Notes: generated from the sequence alone by a model not told the origin. DNA of 64,000 nucleotides from Bacteroidota bacterium (GCA_018818065.1 JAHISV010000008.1:62001-126000), one strand, 5' to 3'. Positions 25,590-35,800 are shown, counted from the stretch's first letter. Made by a program: numbers and translations.

Positions 25590-27290
25590 TTATTCATTAT
25601 TTTCTTTCGGTTTCTCATAAAAGTCCGCAAGAACAGACATATTATCATTTAAGGAAACGTTAGTAATCCCAAAGATGTTCGGTAGATTTATTGTAGTATC
25701 GTTCGTCGATATAAAAAATGTTTGTTCATATTTATTATTACCCATTTCAATTTTAACATCAAGAGGGAATTGGTAATCTTCATAGCCCGTCTGTACCTGA
25801 GCAATATTAAGCAGTAAATTCTTTCCATTCTGATAGTAATCATATTCAATCTCTATAATACCCTTGCCAACAGTAACCCATTGCTCAAAAAACTTACTTA
25901 AATTTTTACCCGACGAGTTTTCCATTATTTTAATAAAATCAAATGTAGATGCATTTTTATACTTGAATTCATTATAATAGTTCCTTAGTCCATCAAAGAA
26001 ATCTTTATCCCCCAATTTATTTCTGAGCATATGAAGAACCCAGGCACCTTTATCATAAATCAAGTGGTGGAAAAGATTAACGCCAGGGTTGTAAAGCTTT
26101 GACTCGTCAAAAAACCTTATTTTGTCTTTCATGAAACGTTTAAGATAAGCGGCGCCATTTTTATTTTCCTGATACAGACCCTCGCAATAAGTGGCAAATC
26201 CCTCATTTAGCCAAACATCACGCCAGGAATCCGGTCCTACTGCATTGCCCCACCAATGATGAGCAAGTTCGTGAACAAGCAATAGCTCGTATTGCTTCTT
26301 TCCTGTAATGAAATTTGTACCCAATCCTGTTATAGTTTGATTTTCTATGGCGCCACTGGTCCATAATATTTCTGCAATACCGTATTTTTCATTGACGAAT
26401 GGATAAGGACCAAAAGTATTCGAAAAGAATTCCAGGTACTTTTTATGATCCTCAAAGTCAATAGCTGCCGGCTTAACCTGATCCGGGAAAACATAGTATT
26501 GCAAATCAAGAGAATTTCCATGCCAATTATATTCATCATTTATCAACTTATATTTTGCCGAATAAATTGCAACTAAATACGAGGAAGTGGGGTAATTGGT
26601 TCGCCAATGATAAAATCGTTTACTGCCCTCATCCCGTGTATCAATTAAGCTGCCGTTTGAAACTGAGACAAAGGAGGAATCATTGATAATCGTGATATCA
26701 TAAGTCGCCTTGTCATTTGGCAAATCATTACAAGGGTACCATGTAGAGGCGAAGATCGGTTCATTAATTGTATAAACTACAGGTTCGTTCTTATACTCCT
26801 TAAAGTTAAAGGAGCCGAAATAGAGACTTCTGGGACTTCCCTCATATTCAATAGCAATTTCAAATTTCTCTGATTCCATTTCCTCCAATTCAATCGACAA
26901 AGTAGTTTTAGAGTGAGAATAATCTGCATTGATCCCGTTAATACTAATTTTGGAAATATTCATGTTATCATAAAAGTTAAGGTCAATTCTGTCTGGTTTT
27001 GGCTCAGTTACAATCCCCGATATTACAATATTCCCCTTAATTACTTTATCCGAGGGGAACAATTCAATTTCCATAGAATAGTGTTGTACATCAATTTTTG
27101 TCTGGTTATTAGTATAGTAATCGGCCGGGATATTTTTCTCAGGAATAACTTCGTAGTTGTTTTTACGCAATTCCCTGTTAATTTTTTGGTTAAGAACTTC
27201 AACCGGTTTTACAAAAATGATTACGGCTACAATAGATAGCATAAGGACAGTTATGCCAATTAGTAAAATATAATTTCTCTTGACTTTCAT
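25590..27290 (-). CDS. M1-family metallo-aminopeptidase, membrane anchored
   Basis: A 566-residue gluzincin. An N-terminal helix (about 8-28) anchors or exports it, followed by the beta-sandwich domain and the catalytic domain with zinc motif HELAHHWWGN, second-site Glu in WLNEGFA and the transition-state Tyr in YDKGAWVLHML. The substrate-binding GxMEN motif is GAIEN here. It ends shortly after the catalytic domain, lacking the large helical C-terminal region of PepN-type enzymes. It removes N-terminal residues from peptides, most likely in the periplasm. Separated from lpxH by 59 bases; divergent from glgC. Confidence 0.9.
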   Translation of the reverse strand: MKVKRNYILLIGITVLMLSIVAVIIFVKPVEVLNQKINRELRKNNYEVIPEKNIPADYYTNNQTKIDVQHYSMEIELFPSDKVIKGNIVISGIVTEPKPDRIDLNFYDNMNISKISINGINADYSHSKTTLSIELEEMESEKFEIAIEYEGSPRSLYFGSFNFKEYKNEPVVYTINEPIFASTWYPCNDLPNDKATYDITIINDSSFVSVSNGSLIDTRDEGSKRFYHWRTNYPTSSYLVAIYSAKYKLINDEYNWHGNSLDLQYYVFPDQVKPAAIDFEDHKKYLEFFSNTFGPYPFVNEKYGIAEILWTSGAIENQTITGLGTNFITGKKQYELLLVHELAHHWWGNAVGPDSWRDVWLNEGFATYCEGLYQENKNGAAYLKRFMKDKIRFFDESKLYNPGVNLFHHLIYDKGAWVLHMLRNKLGDKDFFDGLRNYYNEFKYKNASTFDFIKIMENSSGKNLSKFFEQWVTVGKGIIEIEYDYYQNGKNLLLNIAQVQTGYEDYQFPLDVKIEMGNNKYEQTFFISTNDTTINLPNIFGITNVSLNDNMSVLADFYEKPKENNE

Positions 27291-27400
27291 AATGTCTTTA
27301 ATTATTTAATGAAGGAATCTGTTTCTCAATAAAGTTAACAATTTCTTTAATTGCCCTTCAATGTATCATTTTATATTTTTAGAAAAAAATCGAGGTTTAT

Positions 27401-28636
27401 ATGTCATTTACAGGATCTTCCACTCTTAGAGATACTATAACCATGGTTTTAGCTGGAGGACAAGGTGAAAGACTAAACCCTCTTACTAACTCCCGGACAA
27501 AACCATCAGTACCCTTCGGGGGTAAATACAGGATAATTGATTTCACTTTATCAAATTGCCTCAATTCTGGCTTAAGACGTATTAACATCCTGACACAGTA
27601 CAAATCTGATTCATTGAATCGGCATATTTATGAGGCGTGGAATATATTCAATCCTGAGCTAGGTGAATATATTTATTCTATCCCACCTCAGCAAAAAATA
27701 AGTAATAATTGGTATACCGGCACGGCAAACGCAATATTTCAAAACCTAAACCTAATGAAAGATACTCAGTATAGCTGGGTATTAATCTTGTCAGGTGATC
27801 ACATTTATAAAATGGATTACCTAAAAATGCTTCAGTACCATATTGAAAAAAAAGCGGATCTTTCGATATCAAGCATCTATGTGCCTAAAGATCAAGGTTC
27901 CAGATTTGGTATTCTTGAAATCGATGAAGACTACCGGGTAACGAAATTTATTGAGAAGCCAAAAGATCCGCCGGAAATCCCAGACAAACCAGGCTTTTGC
28001 TTTGTTAACATGGGTATTTATATTTTTAATGTATCAGTCCTTCGTGAAGTATTACAGGAAATGGAGAAAAAGGGATTAGACAACACTGACTTTGGTAAAA
28101 ACGTTATTCCTTATATGGTAAAAGAAAAAAATAAAATTCAGGCTTTCCGGTTTGAAGATGAAAACAAAAAACAAGAACCTTACTGGGTGGATGTGGGAAC
28201 ACTTGATAGCTATTATGCTGCCAGCATGGATCTAATAAAAGTAAACCCCGATTTTAATCTTTATGATAACAGATGGCCAATGAGATCAAAGTTATATCAA
28301 TTGCCTCCTGTAAAAACACTTTCCCACGAGGGCGAACGCGTTGGTCGTGCCTTCAATTCATTAGTTAGTGAGGGTTGTATTATTTCAGGTGGATTAGTTG
28401 AGAGATCTATACTGGGGCCAAATGTTAAAGTTAATAGTTATTCGTACGTTACTGACTCTATTATTATGGATAATTGTAACATAGGCAGACATGCGCGTGT
28501 AAGGAGAGCTATAATAGATAAAGACGTAAAAGTTCCGGAAGGCGCAGAAATCGGATTTGATTCAGAAAACGACAAAAAGAAATTTACCGTAACTGAGACG
28601 GGAATCGTCGTAATTCCTAAGAATTACCAGTTTTGA
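27401..28636 (+). CDS. glgC: Glucose-1-phosphate adenylyltransferase
   Basis: A 411-residue ADP-glucose pyrophosphorylase, making ADP-glucose from ATP and glucose-1-phosphate for glycogen. Motifs: LAGGQGERLNPLT (nucleotide loop), the KPSVPFGGKYRIIDF segment with the allosteric/catalytic lysine area, LSGDHIYKMDY, sugar-phosphate contact FIEKPKDPP, VNMGIYIF, and a C-terminal left-handed beta-helix of hexapeptide repeats. The ATG is preceded by CGAGG. No other glycogen gene is adjacent, so it forms its own unit with a strong terminator. Confidence 0.95.
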   Translation: MSFTGSSTLRDTITMVLAGGQGERLNPLTNSRTKPSVPFGGKYRIIDFTLSNCLNSGLRRINILTQYKSDSLNRHIYEAWNIFNPELGEYIYSIPPQQKISNNWYTGTANAIFQNLNLMKDTQYSWVLILSGDHIYKMDYLKMLQYHIEKKADLSISSIYVPKDQGSRFGILEIDEDYRVTKFIEKPKDPPEIPDKPGFCFVNMGIYIFNVSVLREVLQEMEKKGLDNTDFGKNVIPYMVKEKNKIQAFRFEDENKKQEPYWVDVGTLDSYYAASMDLIKVNPDFNLYDNRWPMRSKLYQLPPVKTLSHEGERVGRAFNSLVSEGCIISGGLVERSILGPNVKVNSYSYVTDSIIMDNCNIGRHARVRRAIIDKDVKVPEGAEIGFDSENDKKKFTVTETGIVVIPKNYQF

Positions 28637-28655
28637 TGGATAACCTTTTTTATTT

Positions 28656-28690
28656 AAAAAAAAGGACTGAACCTTTTCAGTCCTTTTTTT
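28656..28690. terminator. Terminator between glgC and uvrC
   Basis: Long stem AAAAAAGGACTGAA / TTCAGTCCTTTTTT with a four-base loop and a T-run; symmetrical, so it could work in both directions. Confidence 0.9.
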
Positions 28691-28724
28691 AGTTTAAATA
28701 CACAATTTTTCCTGAGAAAGGTTT

Positions 28725-30545
28725 ATGGAAAATACCGAGCTAAAAGAGAAAATTAAATCAATTCCTTCCGTACCAGGTATATATCAATTTATTGATAAGA
28801 ATGGAAAAGTAATCTATGTGGGTAAAGCAAAGATTCTGCGCAATAGAGTCAGAAGCTACTTCCAGACTAACATAACTAACCCCAAAACATTGGCCCTGGT
28901 TAAAAAGATATGTGACTTTCAGATAATAATGACTGATACCGAAATTGAGGCTCTGGTTCTTGAAAGCAATTTAATAAAAGATCTTAAACCACGGTATAAC
29001 ATTAACCTGAAAGATGATAAGTCATTCCCATACATAAGAGTAACAAATGAACCGTTTCCACAAATATTCCCAACCAGGGATCTTGTAAAAGACGGCTCAA
29101 AATATTTTGGACCTTACACGGATGTTAAGTCAATGAAATCTTCACTTAGAATGACAACCCGGTTGTTTAAGATAAGGAGCTGTAAGTATCATATTGATGA
29201 AAAATCCATTGCGGAAAAAAAAGTAAAGGTTTGTCTTGATTATCATATTAAAAAATGTGACGGGCCCTGTGAAGGTTTTATAACAACTGATGAATACGGC
29301 AATATGGTTCAGCAAGTAATAAAGGTTCTTCGTGGAAAAACCGGAGAACTAATTGAAGAAATGGAAGTGGAAATGAATAGCGCTTCATCAGAATACAAAT
29401 TTGAAAAAGCCGCTGAAATCAGGGATAAAATTGAACAGTTAAAGGTTTACAGCTCAAAGCAAAAGGTAGTATCGACAGATTTCGTAGACCGCGATATAAT
29501 TAGTGCTGCTACCGAAGAGAAAAATGTTGCCGCTTCTATTCTGAATATAAGAGGCGGGAAGTTAGTTGGGAAGAAATCATTCCATTTTTCCACTGAACCT
29601 GGCGAAGAGCTGGATGCCATTTATTCAGCAGTAATTAAAACCTACTATAATGAATATGTAGAAGTACCTAAAGAAGTTGTGTTGGAAATTCTTCCTGCGG
29701 ACGTGGAAACGCTTACGGAATGGTTAAATACAAAATCAGACGGCAAGTGCAAAATTGTTGTTCCACAGCGCGAAAGTCATCTTAAGTCTTTAACTAAGAT
29801 GTGCAAGCAAAACGCTATTTTTCAACTAAAAGAAATCCAGATCCAAAAGATGAAAAAGGAAGGCAATCTCCCCTACGTTCTCTCTGCCCTTCAACGGGAT
29901 CTCAGACTAAAAAACTTGCCAAGAAAGATTGAATGTTTCGATATATCGAACCTGCAGGGAACAGATACAGTTGCAAGTATGGTTGTTTTTGTTGACGGAA
30001 AACCGAAAAAGAGTCTCTACAGAAAATTCATCATAAAGAGTGTTGAGGGTCCTGATGATTTTGCAAGTATGCGTGAAGTAGTAGAACGCCGGTATAAGCG
30101 GCTACTAGACGAGAATGAAAAAGTTGCTGAACTGATTATGGTTGATGGTGGCAAAGGTCAGTTATCAAGCGCCGTGGAAATTTTGGATAATCTTGGAGTT
30201 AAAGGCCATGAAATAATTGGATTAGCAAAACGACTTGAAGAAGTTTTCTTCCCCGGTGATTCTGAGGCGCAAACAATTCCTAAGACTTCTTCCAGCCTAA
30301 AGCTGCTTCAACATGTACGCGATGAAGCACACAGATTCGCAATTACCTTCCATAGGAAGCGGAGAGACGAAAGAACCCTGACAAGTGAACTGACTGAAAT
30401 AAAAGGGATTGGGACAAAACTGGCCGAAAAACTATTGACTGAATTTGACAGTCTTAATAAAATTAAAAACTCCAGTATAGAAGAATTAACCAGGGTAACC
30501 GGCCAGGCAAAAGCAAAATTAATTTACAATCATTTCAACAACTAA
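28725..30545 (+). CDS. uvrC: Excinuclease ABC subunit C
   Basis: A 606-residue nuclease of nucleotide excision repair that cuts on both sides of the lesion in the UvrB-DNA complex. Domains: GIY-YIG (about 13-92, GIYQFIDKNGKVIYVGKA), a Cys cluster (CKYH...CLDYHIKKCDGPC), UVR motif (about 203-238), RNase-H-like C-terminal nuclease (about 380-540; FDISNLQGTD, VDGGKGQLSSA), and helix-hairpin-helix pair at the end. Full length. Its stop overlaps that of the convergent antiporter gene by four bases. Confidence 0.96.
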   Translation: MENTELKEKIKSIPSVPGIYQFIDKNGKVIYVGKAKILRNRVRSYFQTNITNPKTLALVKKICDFQIIMTDTEIEALVLESNLIKDLKPRYNINLKDDKSFPYIRVTNEPFPQIFPTRDLVKDGSKYFGPYTDVKSMKSSLRMTTRLFKIRSCKYHIDEKSIAEKKVKVCLDYHIKKCDGPCEGFITTDEYGNMVQQVIKVLRGKTGELIEEMEVEMNSASSEYKFEKAAEIRDKIEQLKVYSSKQKVVSTDFVDRDIISAATEEKNVAASILNIRGGKLVGKKSFHFSTEPGEELDAIYSAVIKTYYNEYVEVPKEVVLEILPADVETLTEWLNTKSDGKCKIVVPQRESHLKSLTKMCKQNAIFQLKEIQIQKMKKEGNLPYVLSALQRDLRLKNLPRKIECFDISNLQGTDTVASMVVFVDGKPKKSLYRKFIIKSVEGPDDFASMREVVERRYKRLLDENEKVAELIMVDGGKGQLSSAVEILDNLGVKGHEIIGLAKRLEEVFFPGDSEAQTIPKTSSSLKLLQHVRDEAHRFAITFHRKRRDERTLTSELTEIKGIGTKLAEKLLTEFDSLNKIKNSSIEELTRVTGQAKAKLIYNHFNN

Positions 30546-32428
30546 TCTTCCACCTGAAAAATGCTTTCTGGCACCTTCTTCCCAAAAAACATTAAAAAGG
30601 CAATCAACGATGCAAAGATAAGCAGGTTTGATATTATTGGATTAAAACCAAATCCTGCTGGCAAATAGCCAAAGATAATGCAGGCAACCCCAACAACAAT
30701 TGCATATGGCAGCTGAGTCTGAACATGGTCAATATGATTACACCTGGAAGCCATAGAGCTTAATATGGTAGTATCAGAAATAGGAGAACAATGATCACCG
30801 AAAACTGACCCGGCAAGAACTGAACTAACAACTGCATAGAGAAGTGTGTTAGTTTCTTCATAAGATAGTCCTGAAGCGGCACACAACTTAAAAGTTAAGG
30901 GTATCACAATAGGGATTACAATTGCCATGGTTCCCCAACTTGTACCAGTAGAAAAACAAATAACTGAACAGACAATAAATACCAATATTGGCAGAAACAT
31001 CGGTTCAACAGCACCACTTAGAATGCTTATCAGATAATCTGCCGTTCTCAGTTCAGTAGTAACAGAACTTATAGACCAGGCGAATACAAGAATGATTACA
31101 GCTATCATCATCGAGCGTAATCCATCCTGCCATGCATCCATTGCCTTCTGTAAAGTAAGAATTTTTTGGGTTACAGTCATCACAACCGCAACGACACATG
31201 CCAGGAATGATGACCAGAGTAATGCCGCATAAGAATCGCCATTACTTATGATATCCTGAACTGAGTAATCAACGATCCCTTGAGATTGAAGTGATTGCAT
31301 ACCGGTAAAGATTAGTCCACCAATAGTACCAAATAAAATGACAAATATTGGTAGAGCCCCATTGTACCATTTGGGGTTATCCTGAGAAAATAAATCTTTT
31401 TCTCCTTCAATTTCTTTCATGTTAGTGTCTTTAGCAGTCACCTCGCCCGTTGTTCTGGCTCTATACTCGGCTTTATACATCGGGCCAAAATCACGACCTG
31501 TAACCGATGTTAAGAACACAAAGAAAAGCGCGGCAATTGTGTAGAAGCCGTAAGGAATTGAATGAAGAAAAATTTCATAGGCATTTTGTGTGGAGCCAAC
31601 TGCTTTCAAACCATCATTAATCAGTCCGACCTGATAACCGATCCATGTACTTATTATAATAAGGCTAGCCACCGGCGCTGCTGTTGAGTCGACAATATAG
31701 GATAGTTTTTCACGGGAAATTTTTACACGATCGGTGATGGGTCTCATCAAATTGCCTATGATCAGAGAGTTGGCATAATCATCAAAGAAAATTAATATAC
31801 CCAGAAGCCAACTGGAAATGAGAGTACTTTTTACAGTCCTGGCAAATTTAGTAATTATTCGTGCTAATCCGGCTGTTCCGCCATTTTTTGAAATGACACC
31901 AACAACGCCGCCAATAAGCAGCGTGAATAAGGTAATATAAACATGATCTTTATCTAATAGCCCATTTAGAACAATTGTATCAGCAAATCTTAATAATGCC
32001 GTAAAGGGGTCAAAGTCATACAAAAAGATTGCGCCAAGGTAAGAACCTGCAGCAAGAGCGACAACAACCTGTCTGATTATCAATGCAAGAATTATTGCCA
32101 GTAGCGGAGGAAGAAGACTTGTCCAACCCGGCAGAATTCTTATACTCGAACTAATATCATTATTCTCAAATCTCAGAGTATACTTTCCCGACTCCTCAAT
32201 ATTTATTTTCCCTTCGGCAATCCCCTTATCTACTTCAATAACCCGCCTTATAATTTGATCATCTTTTTCAATAAGTATATTTATACTAGATATTGAATCA
32301 GCCAGCCCGGTTACTTTCAAGTTAAAATCTAAACCAGCAAGTGATATACTTGCATGTTCAAAGGATTGTGAAAATAATATTATTGAAAGCGAAAAGAAGG
32401 CGAGAAATGCAAGTTTGATTTTTTTCAA
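30542..32428 (-). CDS. NhaC-family Na+/H+ antiporter with extracytoplasmic N-domain
   Basis: A 628-residue antiporter. A signal peptide (to about 21) and a beta-rich soluble domain (25-100) precede the membrane part, which has about 12-13 helices. Family blocks include SWLLGILIFFDDYANSLIIG, STAAPVASLIIISTWIGY, CFSTGTSWGTMAIVIPIVIP and FGDHCSPISDTTILSSMAS, typical of NhaC. It exports sodium in exchange for protons. The secreted-looking N-terminal domain is unusual for this family. Transcribed on the minus strand downstream of the SRP RNA gene. Confidence 0.9.
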   Translation of the reverse strand: MKKIKLAFLAFFSLSIILFSQSFEHASISLAGLDFNLKVTGLADSISSINILIEKDDQIIRRVIEVDKGIAEGKINIEESGKYTLRFENNDISSSIRILPGWTSLLPPLLAIILALIIRQVVVALAAGSYLGAIFLYDFDPFTALLRFADTIVLNGLLDKDHVYITLFTLLIGGVVGVISKNGGTAGLARIITKFARTVKSTLISSWLLGILIFFDDYANSLIIGNLMRPITDRVKISREKLSYIVDSTAAPVASLIIISTWIGYQVGLINDGLKAVGSTQNAYEIFLHSIPYGFYTIAALFFVFLTSVTGRDFGPMYKAEYRARTTGEVTAKDTNMKEIEGEKDLFSQDNPKWYNGALPIFVILFGTIGGLIFTGMQSLQSQGIVDYSVQDIISNGDSYAALLWSSFLACVVAVVMTVTQKILTLQKAMDAWQDGLRSMMIAVIILVFAWSISSVTTELRTADYLISILSGAVEPMFLPILVFIVCSVICFSTGTSWGTMAIVIPIVIPLTFKLCAASGLSYEETNTLLYAVVSSVLAGSVFGDHCSPISDTTILSSMASRCNHIDHVQTQLPYAIVVGVACIIFGYLPAGFGFNPIISNLLIFASLIAFLMFFGKKVPESIFQVED

Positions 32429-32540
32429 TGTAAGTGCGCTTTATTGGTTGAGATTAAGTCCGATTGGCGCTCAATATAAAACTATTTGTCAAAAATATAA
32501 AGACAAAAATCCGCAACAAATTGCACAACAAAAATAAAAA

Positions 32541-32635
32541 TGCCAAGACATCCGGCTACACAAATTAAATACTAACCGCTGCTTCCTTCCAGACCTGACG
32601 GAGTTGGGTACTAACCTGTTAGCCAGAGCTTGGCA
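32541..32635 (-). ncRNA. ffs: Signal recognition particle RNA (small bacterial type)
   Basis: On the minus strand the universally conserved apical core GGTCTGGAAGGAAGCAGC is present, flanked by long complementary arms: GCCAAG with CTTGGC at the ends and GGCTA with TAGCC further in. About 95 nt, consistent with the 4.5S-type RNA lacking an Alu domain. A T-rich stretch follows directly and may terminate it. The ends are estimated from the pairing. Confidence 0.9.
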
Positions 32636-32680
32636 AACTTTAAATTTCGGATTGGAAATATAGAGAATTGTTGAATAAGA

Positions 32681-33715
32681 TTACAACACAGTCTGTAATT
32701 CTTTAGTAGAAATTATTCCTCTAATTGCATCAATTATTTTACTTTCATTAATACCGCCTTCACCTTCAAACCGACACAGGTGTGGATCGCCTGGACAAAC
32801 AGTTCCACAATATTTTTCATCAGGCATCAGATAATTTGCATCATTACCTATGGGACTCCATAAAGTTGGATGGCAGGCTGGCAATGGACAGAAAAGTGTT
32901 AATGTTGGTATTCTTAAAGCTGCAGCAACATGAGCAGGCCCCGTGCTCGAAGAAACTAACAAATCAAATGTCCCTATAAGAATGAACAAATCACGCAGAT
33001 TATCTGTAAGGTGGGTCACACCCTCGATATCAGCAATTTCCTTTATTACTTCATTTCCGGTAACAATAACCTTAATGTCAGGATCATCCTTCAGTTCTTC
33101 AATTACTTTCCGATAAGTTAATGCTGATACATTAGGAGAAGAACCACCAAAAGTTGTATGAATTCCAACCACATACTTTTTGTCTTTTTTAAACTCATCT
33201 TTCAACTCCAGCAACTTCTGCTTTTCTTCATTATTAAGATGCAGCTCCGAGGCAATATTATAAGTATTAATCCCAATCTTTCTGGCCAGATCCATACAAT
33301 AGTCAGATTCGTGCCTTAGGGGGATGTACTTATTTCTCGAAACACTTTTAGCAAAAGAAAGAGTCTGATATAATTTATGACCAACTCCAACTCTGTTAGA
33401 AATCCCCGCCCAGAACATCATCCAATTTAATCGTTCAGTAGGCAGTAGCATCAATCCATCCGTAAACTGCAACTTCCTTAACTCTTCAACTCTTTTCCAA
33501 AAAGTTTCTTTACGCGTTTCTTCGGTAAAGTCATCACAAAGAATTAAGTCGATATGTGGATTGTTTTCGAAAACAGCTTTGGTGTATTTTCGTACAAGTA
33601 CGGCAATAAATGCATCAGGATACTTTTTTTTAATCTCACGCGGAAGTGGGGTTGATAAAACAACATCGCCCAAACGATCAGGTCTCACTATCAATATTCG
33701 TTTTTGTCTATCCAA
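32681..33715 (-). CDS. Glycosyltransferase family 9 (heptosyltransferase-like)
   Basis: A 344-residue GT-B enzyme of the ADP-heptose:LPS heptosyltransferase family. The N-terminal RPDRLGDVVLSTPLPR and C-terminal SSSTGPAHVAAALRIPTL blocks are typical; the region CPLPACHPTLWSPIG is also family-like. It adds a sugar, possibly heptose, to the LPS core on the cytoplasmic side. The start is a TTG overlapping the stop of the GT4 gene by eight bases; no ATG fits the family N-terminus. Last gene of the minus-strand envelope operon. Confidence 0.88.
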   Translation of the reverse strand: MDRQKRILIVRPDRLGDVVLSTPLPREIKKKYPDAFIAVLVRKYTKAVFENNPHIDLILCDDFTEETRKETFWKRVEELRKLQFTDGLMLLPTERLNWMMFWAGISNRVGVGHKLYQTLSFAKSVSRNKYIPLRHESDYCMDLARKIGINTYNIASELHLNNEEKQKLLELKDEFKKDKKYVVGIHTTFGGSSPNVSALTYRKVIEELKDDPDIKVIVTGNEVIKEIADIEGVTHLTDNLRDLFILIGTFDLLVSSSTGPAHVAAALRIPTLTLFCPLPACHPTLWSPIGNDANYLMPDEKYCGTVCPGDPHLCRFEGEGGINESKIIDAIRGIISTKELQTVL

Positions 33716-34832
33716 TTTGGTTAAGGCGCTCCAAAAGTTTCGTAAATTCCTTTTGCCAGTTCAGTTCCTCTGCAGCGACAACACAATTCTCCTTAAAAGC
33801 CTTTATCGAATCCGAAGTTTCTGTTAAGCGGAGAATAGTTTCTTTTAACTCATTGACATTATCAAAATCGACAACAGCGCCAACCTTATAATCCATCACT
33901 ATCTTTTTCATCTGCGGCAAATCCGATACTATCACAGGAACGGATGCCATTATATATTCAAACAACTTATTAGGAAGAGCGTAATAGTAACTGATACTAA
34001 TGTTTTCAATAAGAGAAAACCCTATGTCCGCGCCCGCTGTATAGTTTATTAATTCTGCTTGATCAATTGCACCTAAAAAGAATACTCTGTCACTTACTCC
34101 CAGTTCAAAAGCCAGCTCAACAAACTGATCTTTGTGCTCCCCTGTTCCACATAATACGAAGATGTAGTCACCTAATTCCGGAAGCAGTTTAATTACCTGA
34201 TCAATCCCTCGTCCTTCAAAAAGCACTCCCTGATAAAAAAGAACCTTGTACTTCTTATCTAGATTAAACAGTCTGTTATAATTTATAATATTAATAGGAA
34301 GTTTTTTCAACGGTAAATTTCTTATCGTAAGCACGTTTTCAAGAGTATACTTTTCTTTAATAAAATCAGTATCCATTTCACCTGTGGTTAAGACAAGATC
34401 AACTTTTCGGATATACATCTTTTCTAAAGTGGATATAACCTTTTGGACAAATGATTTATTCCGTAATCCGGCTAACTGAGTATATAATTCGCGGCTATTG
34501 TAGATTACCTTTGCTTTTTTAATTTTTGCGATAATAGTAACGAAAGGAAGAGTATAAACATCTTCAGCAAAATAATAATCTGCATTGGTTTTTAATAAAT
34601 GAAGTATAAGAAGTGTTTTGAATTTGGCATAATAAAATAAGGAGGATTTGGATTTATCCAGTTTATAAATAGTCCGCCTCCCCCTCTGGGCATTAACTTC
34701 CTGATCACGCCATTCAAAACCAATTACATCTGTCTTTATACCGATCGACTCGAAAGAGCCAGCCAGATTATTGACCCGCGTATCAAAATTAGGGTTACCC
34801 AAAAAACAGATACAAGCAGTTTTATTAACCAT
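33708..34832 (-). CDS. Glycosyltransferase family 4/1
   Basis: A 374-residue GT-B transferase. The N-terminal half has an open Rossmann domain (ACICFLGNPNFDTRVNN), the C-terminal half the donor-binding part with FYQGVLFEGRGIDQ, FVLCGTGEH and the E-x7-E region SLIENISISYYYALPNKLFEYI. It transfers a nucleotide-activated sugar to a growing surface glycan; donor and acceptor are unknown. It lies eight bases downstream of the FemAB-like gene and overlaps the GT9 start. Confidence 0.85.
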   Translation of the reverse strand: MVNKTACICFLGNPNFDTRVNNLAGSFESIGIKTDVIGFEWRDQEVNAQRGRRTIYKLDKSKSSLFYYAKFKTLLILHLLKTNADYYFAEDVYTLPFVTIIAKIKKAKVIYNSRELYTQLAGLRNKSFVQKVISTLEKMYIRKVDLVLTTGEMDTDFIKEKYTLENVLTIRNLPLKKLPINIINYNRLFNLDKKYKVLFYQGVLFEGRGIDQVIKLLPELGDYIFVLCGTGEHKDQFVELAFELGVSDRVFFLGAIDQAELINYTAGADIGFSLIENISISYYYALPNKLFEYIMASVPVIVSDLPQMKKIVMDYKVGAVVDFDNVNELKETILRLTETSDSIKAFKENCVVAAEELNWQKEFTKLLERLNQIG

Positions 34833-34840
34833 AGCTCAAT

Positions 34841-35800
34841 TTATAATGTTATATGAAAAGTATTACGCATAATAGTCTTTGCATCAAACTTTTCCTTGAA
34901 CTCGATCAATCCCATGCTTGGTGTCATTGGGTTTTCAGCCTTCGTATCCTGAGAAACACCAATATCTACATACTGATAACCAGCCTCGGTGGAATCCTTA
35001 ACAACCTCGTACATAATCCGTGGTATTGGTTTGTATTCAGCATAATCATAATAAAGCATATTATAAAAACACAAGGCAACTGTTTCATTAGGATAAAACA
35101 TACAAGATCCACCAATTGGTTTATCTTTGTAGTAAATCATGAACAACTTAATTTTATCCGGCATCAACTCTTTTATTTTTAAAAGGTCTTCCAGAGTATG
35201 TGTAGGCTTAACATCGTGACGAGCTTTATTTTCAATAAGTATTGGATAGAACTCATCGTACCGTTCATTTATTTCAACTCTTATGTCGGGATTACTAATT
35301 GACGCACGGATATTTCTTCTGATGGCAGGACTGAATCTTGATATAATGTCACGATCCGGGAAAAGTTTTATAGCGCTGGATATATAATGTAGTGAAAACT
35401 TAAACCCCTGCCATAACATTGCAAAGTCCAGATTCTGATTTTGATATTTCTCATATACCATTGGAGCTGCAGTAAGCATAATTTCTTTTAGTCCAATGCT
35501 TTTACAATAATCCTTTAACATGGAGACCAACTCCATCGCTTCAGCAAACTTTATATCACTTGTTACGATCGAGCCATAACTTGCTCCAACTGGTGACTCA
35601 AAAACATCTCCCTTAATTGTACCTGGAACAACTGCCCTTATTTCACCCTTGTGAACATACATAAGATGGTCAAATTTAAATCTACCCGGTGCATGATAGT
35701 CAAAAAATTTCTGCAAGTGAAACATTGTCCCGTTATTTGACCCTAATACAAAATCATCCCATTTTTCTTTCCACTCTTCAGTATATCGTATTATTTCCAT
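34841..35800 (-). CDS. FemAB-like GNAT acyltransferase
   Basis: A 319-residue protein of double-GNAT FemAB type. It begins with WKEKWDDFVLGSNNGTMFH, typical of this group, and has the central conserved stretch IRRNIRASISN and IGGSCMFYPNETVALCFYNM. Enzymes of this fold transfer aminoacyl or acyl groups to peptidoglycan or to exopolysaccharide sugars. Inside a glycosyltransferase operon the second role is likelier. Donor unknown. Confidence 0.75.
   Translation of the reverse strand: MEIIRYTEEWKEKWDDFVLGSNNGTMFHLQKFFDYHAPGRFKFDHLMYVHKGEIRAVVPGTIKGDVFESPVGASYGSIVTSDIKFAEAMELVSMLKDYCKSIGLKEIMLTAAPMVYEKYQNQNLDFAMLWQGFKFSLHYISSAIKLFPDRDIISRFSPAIRRNIRASISNPDIRVEINERYDEFYPILIENKARHDVKPTHTLEDLLKIKELMPDKIKLFMIYYKDKPIGGSCMFYPNETVALCFYNMLYYDYAEYKPIPRIMYEVVKDSTEAGYQYVDIGVSQDTKAENPMTPSMGLIEFKEKFDAKTIMRNTFHITL

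Noticed and set aside
32429..32540. Riboswitch upstream of the NhaC gene
   Set aside because: The space holds the SRP RNA tail and a short AT-rich leader; I could not find a known riboswitch core.
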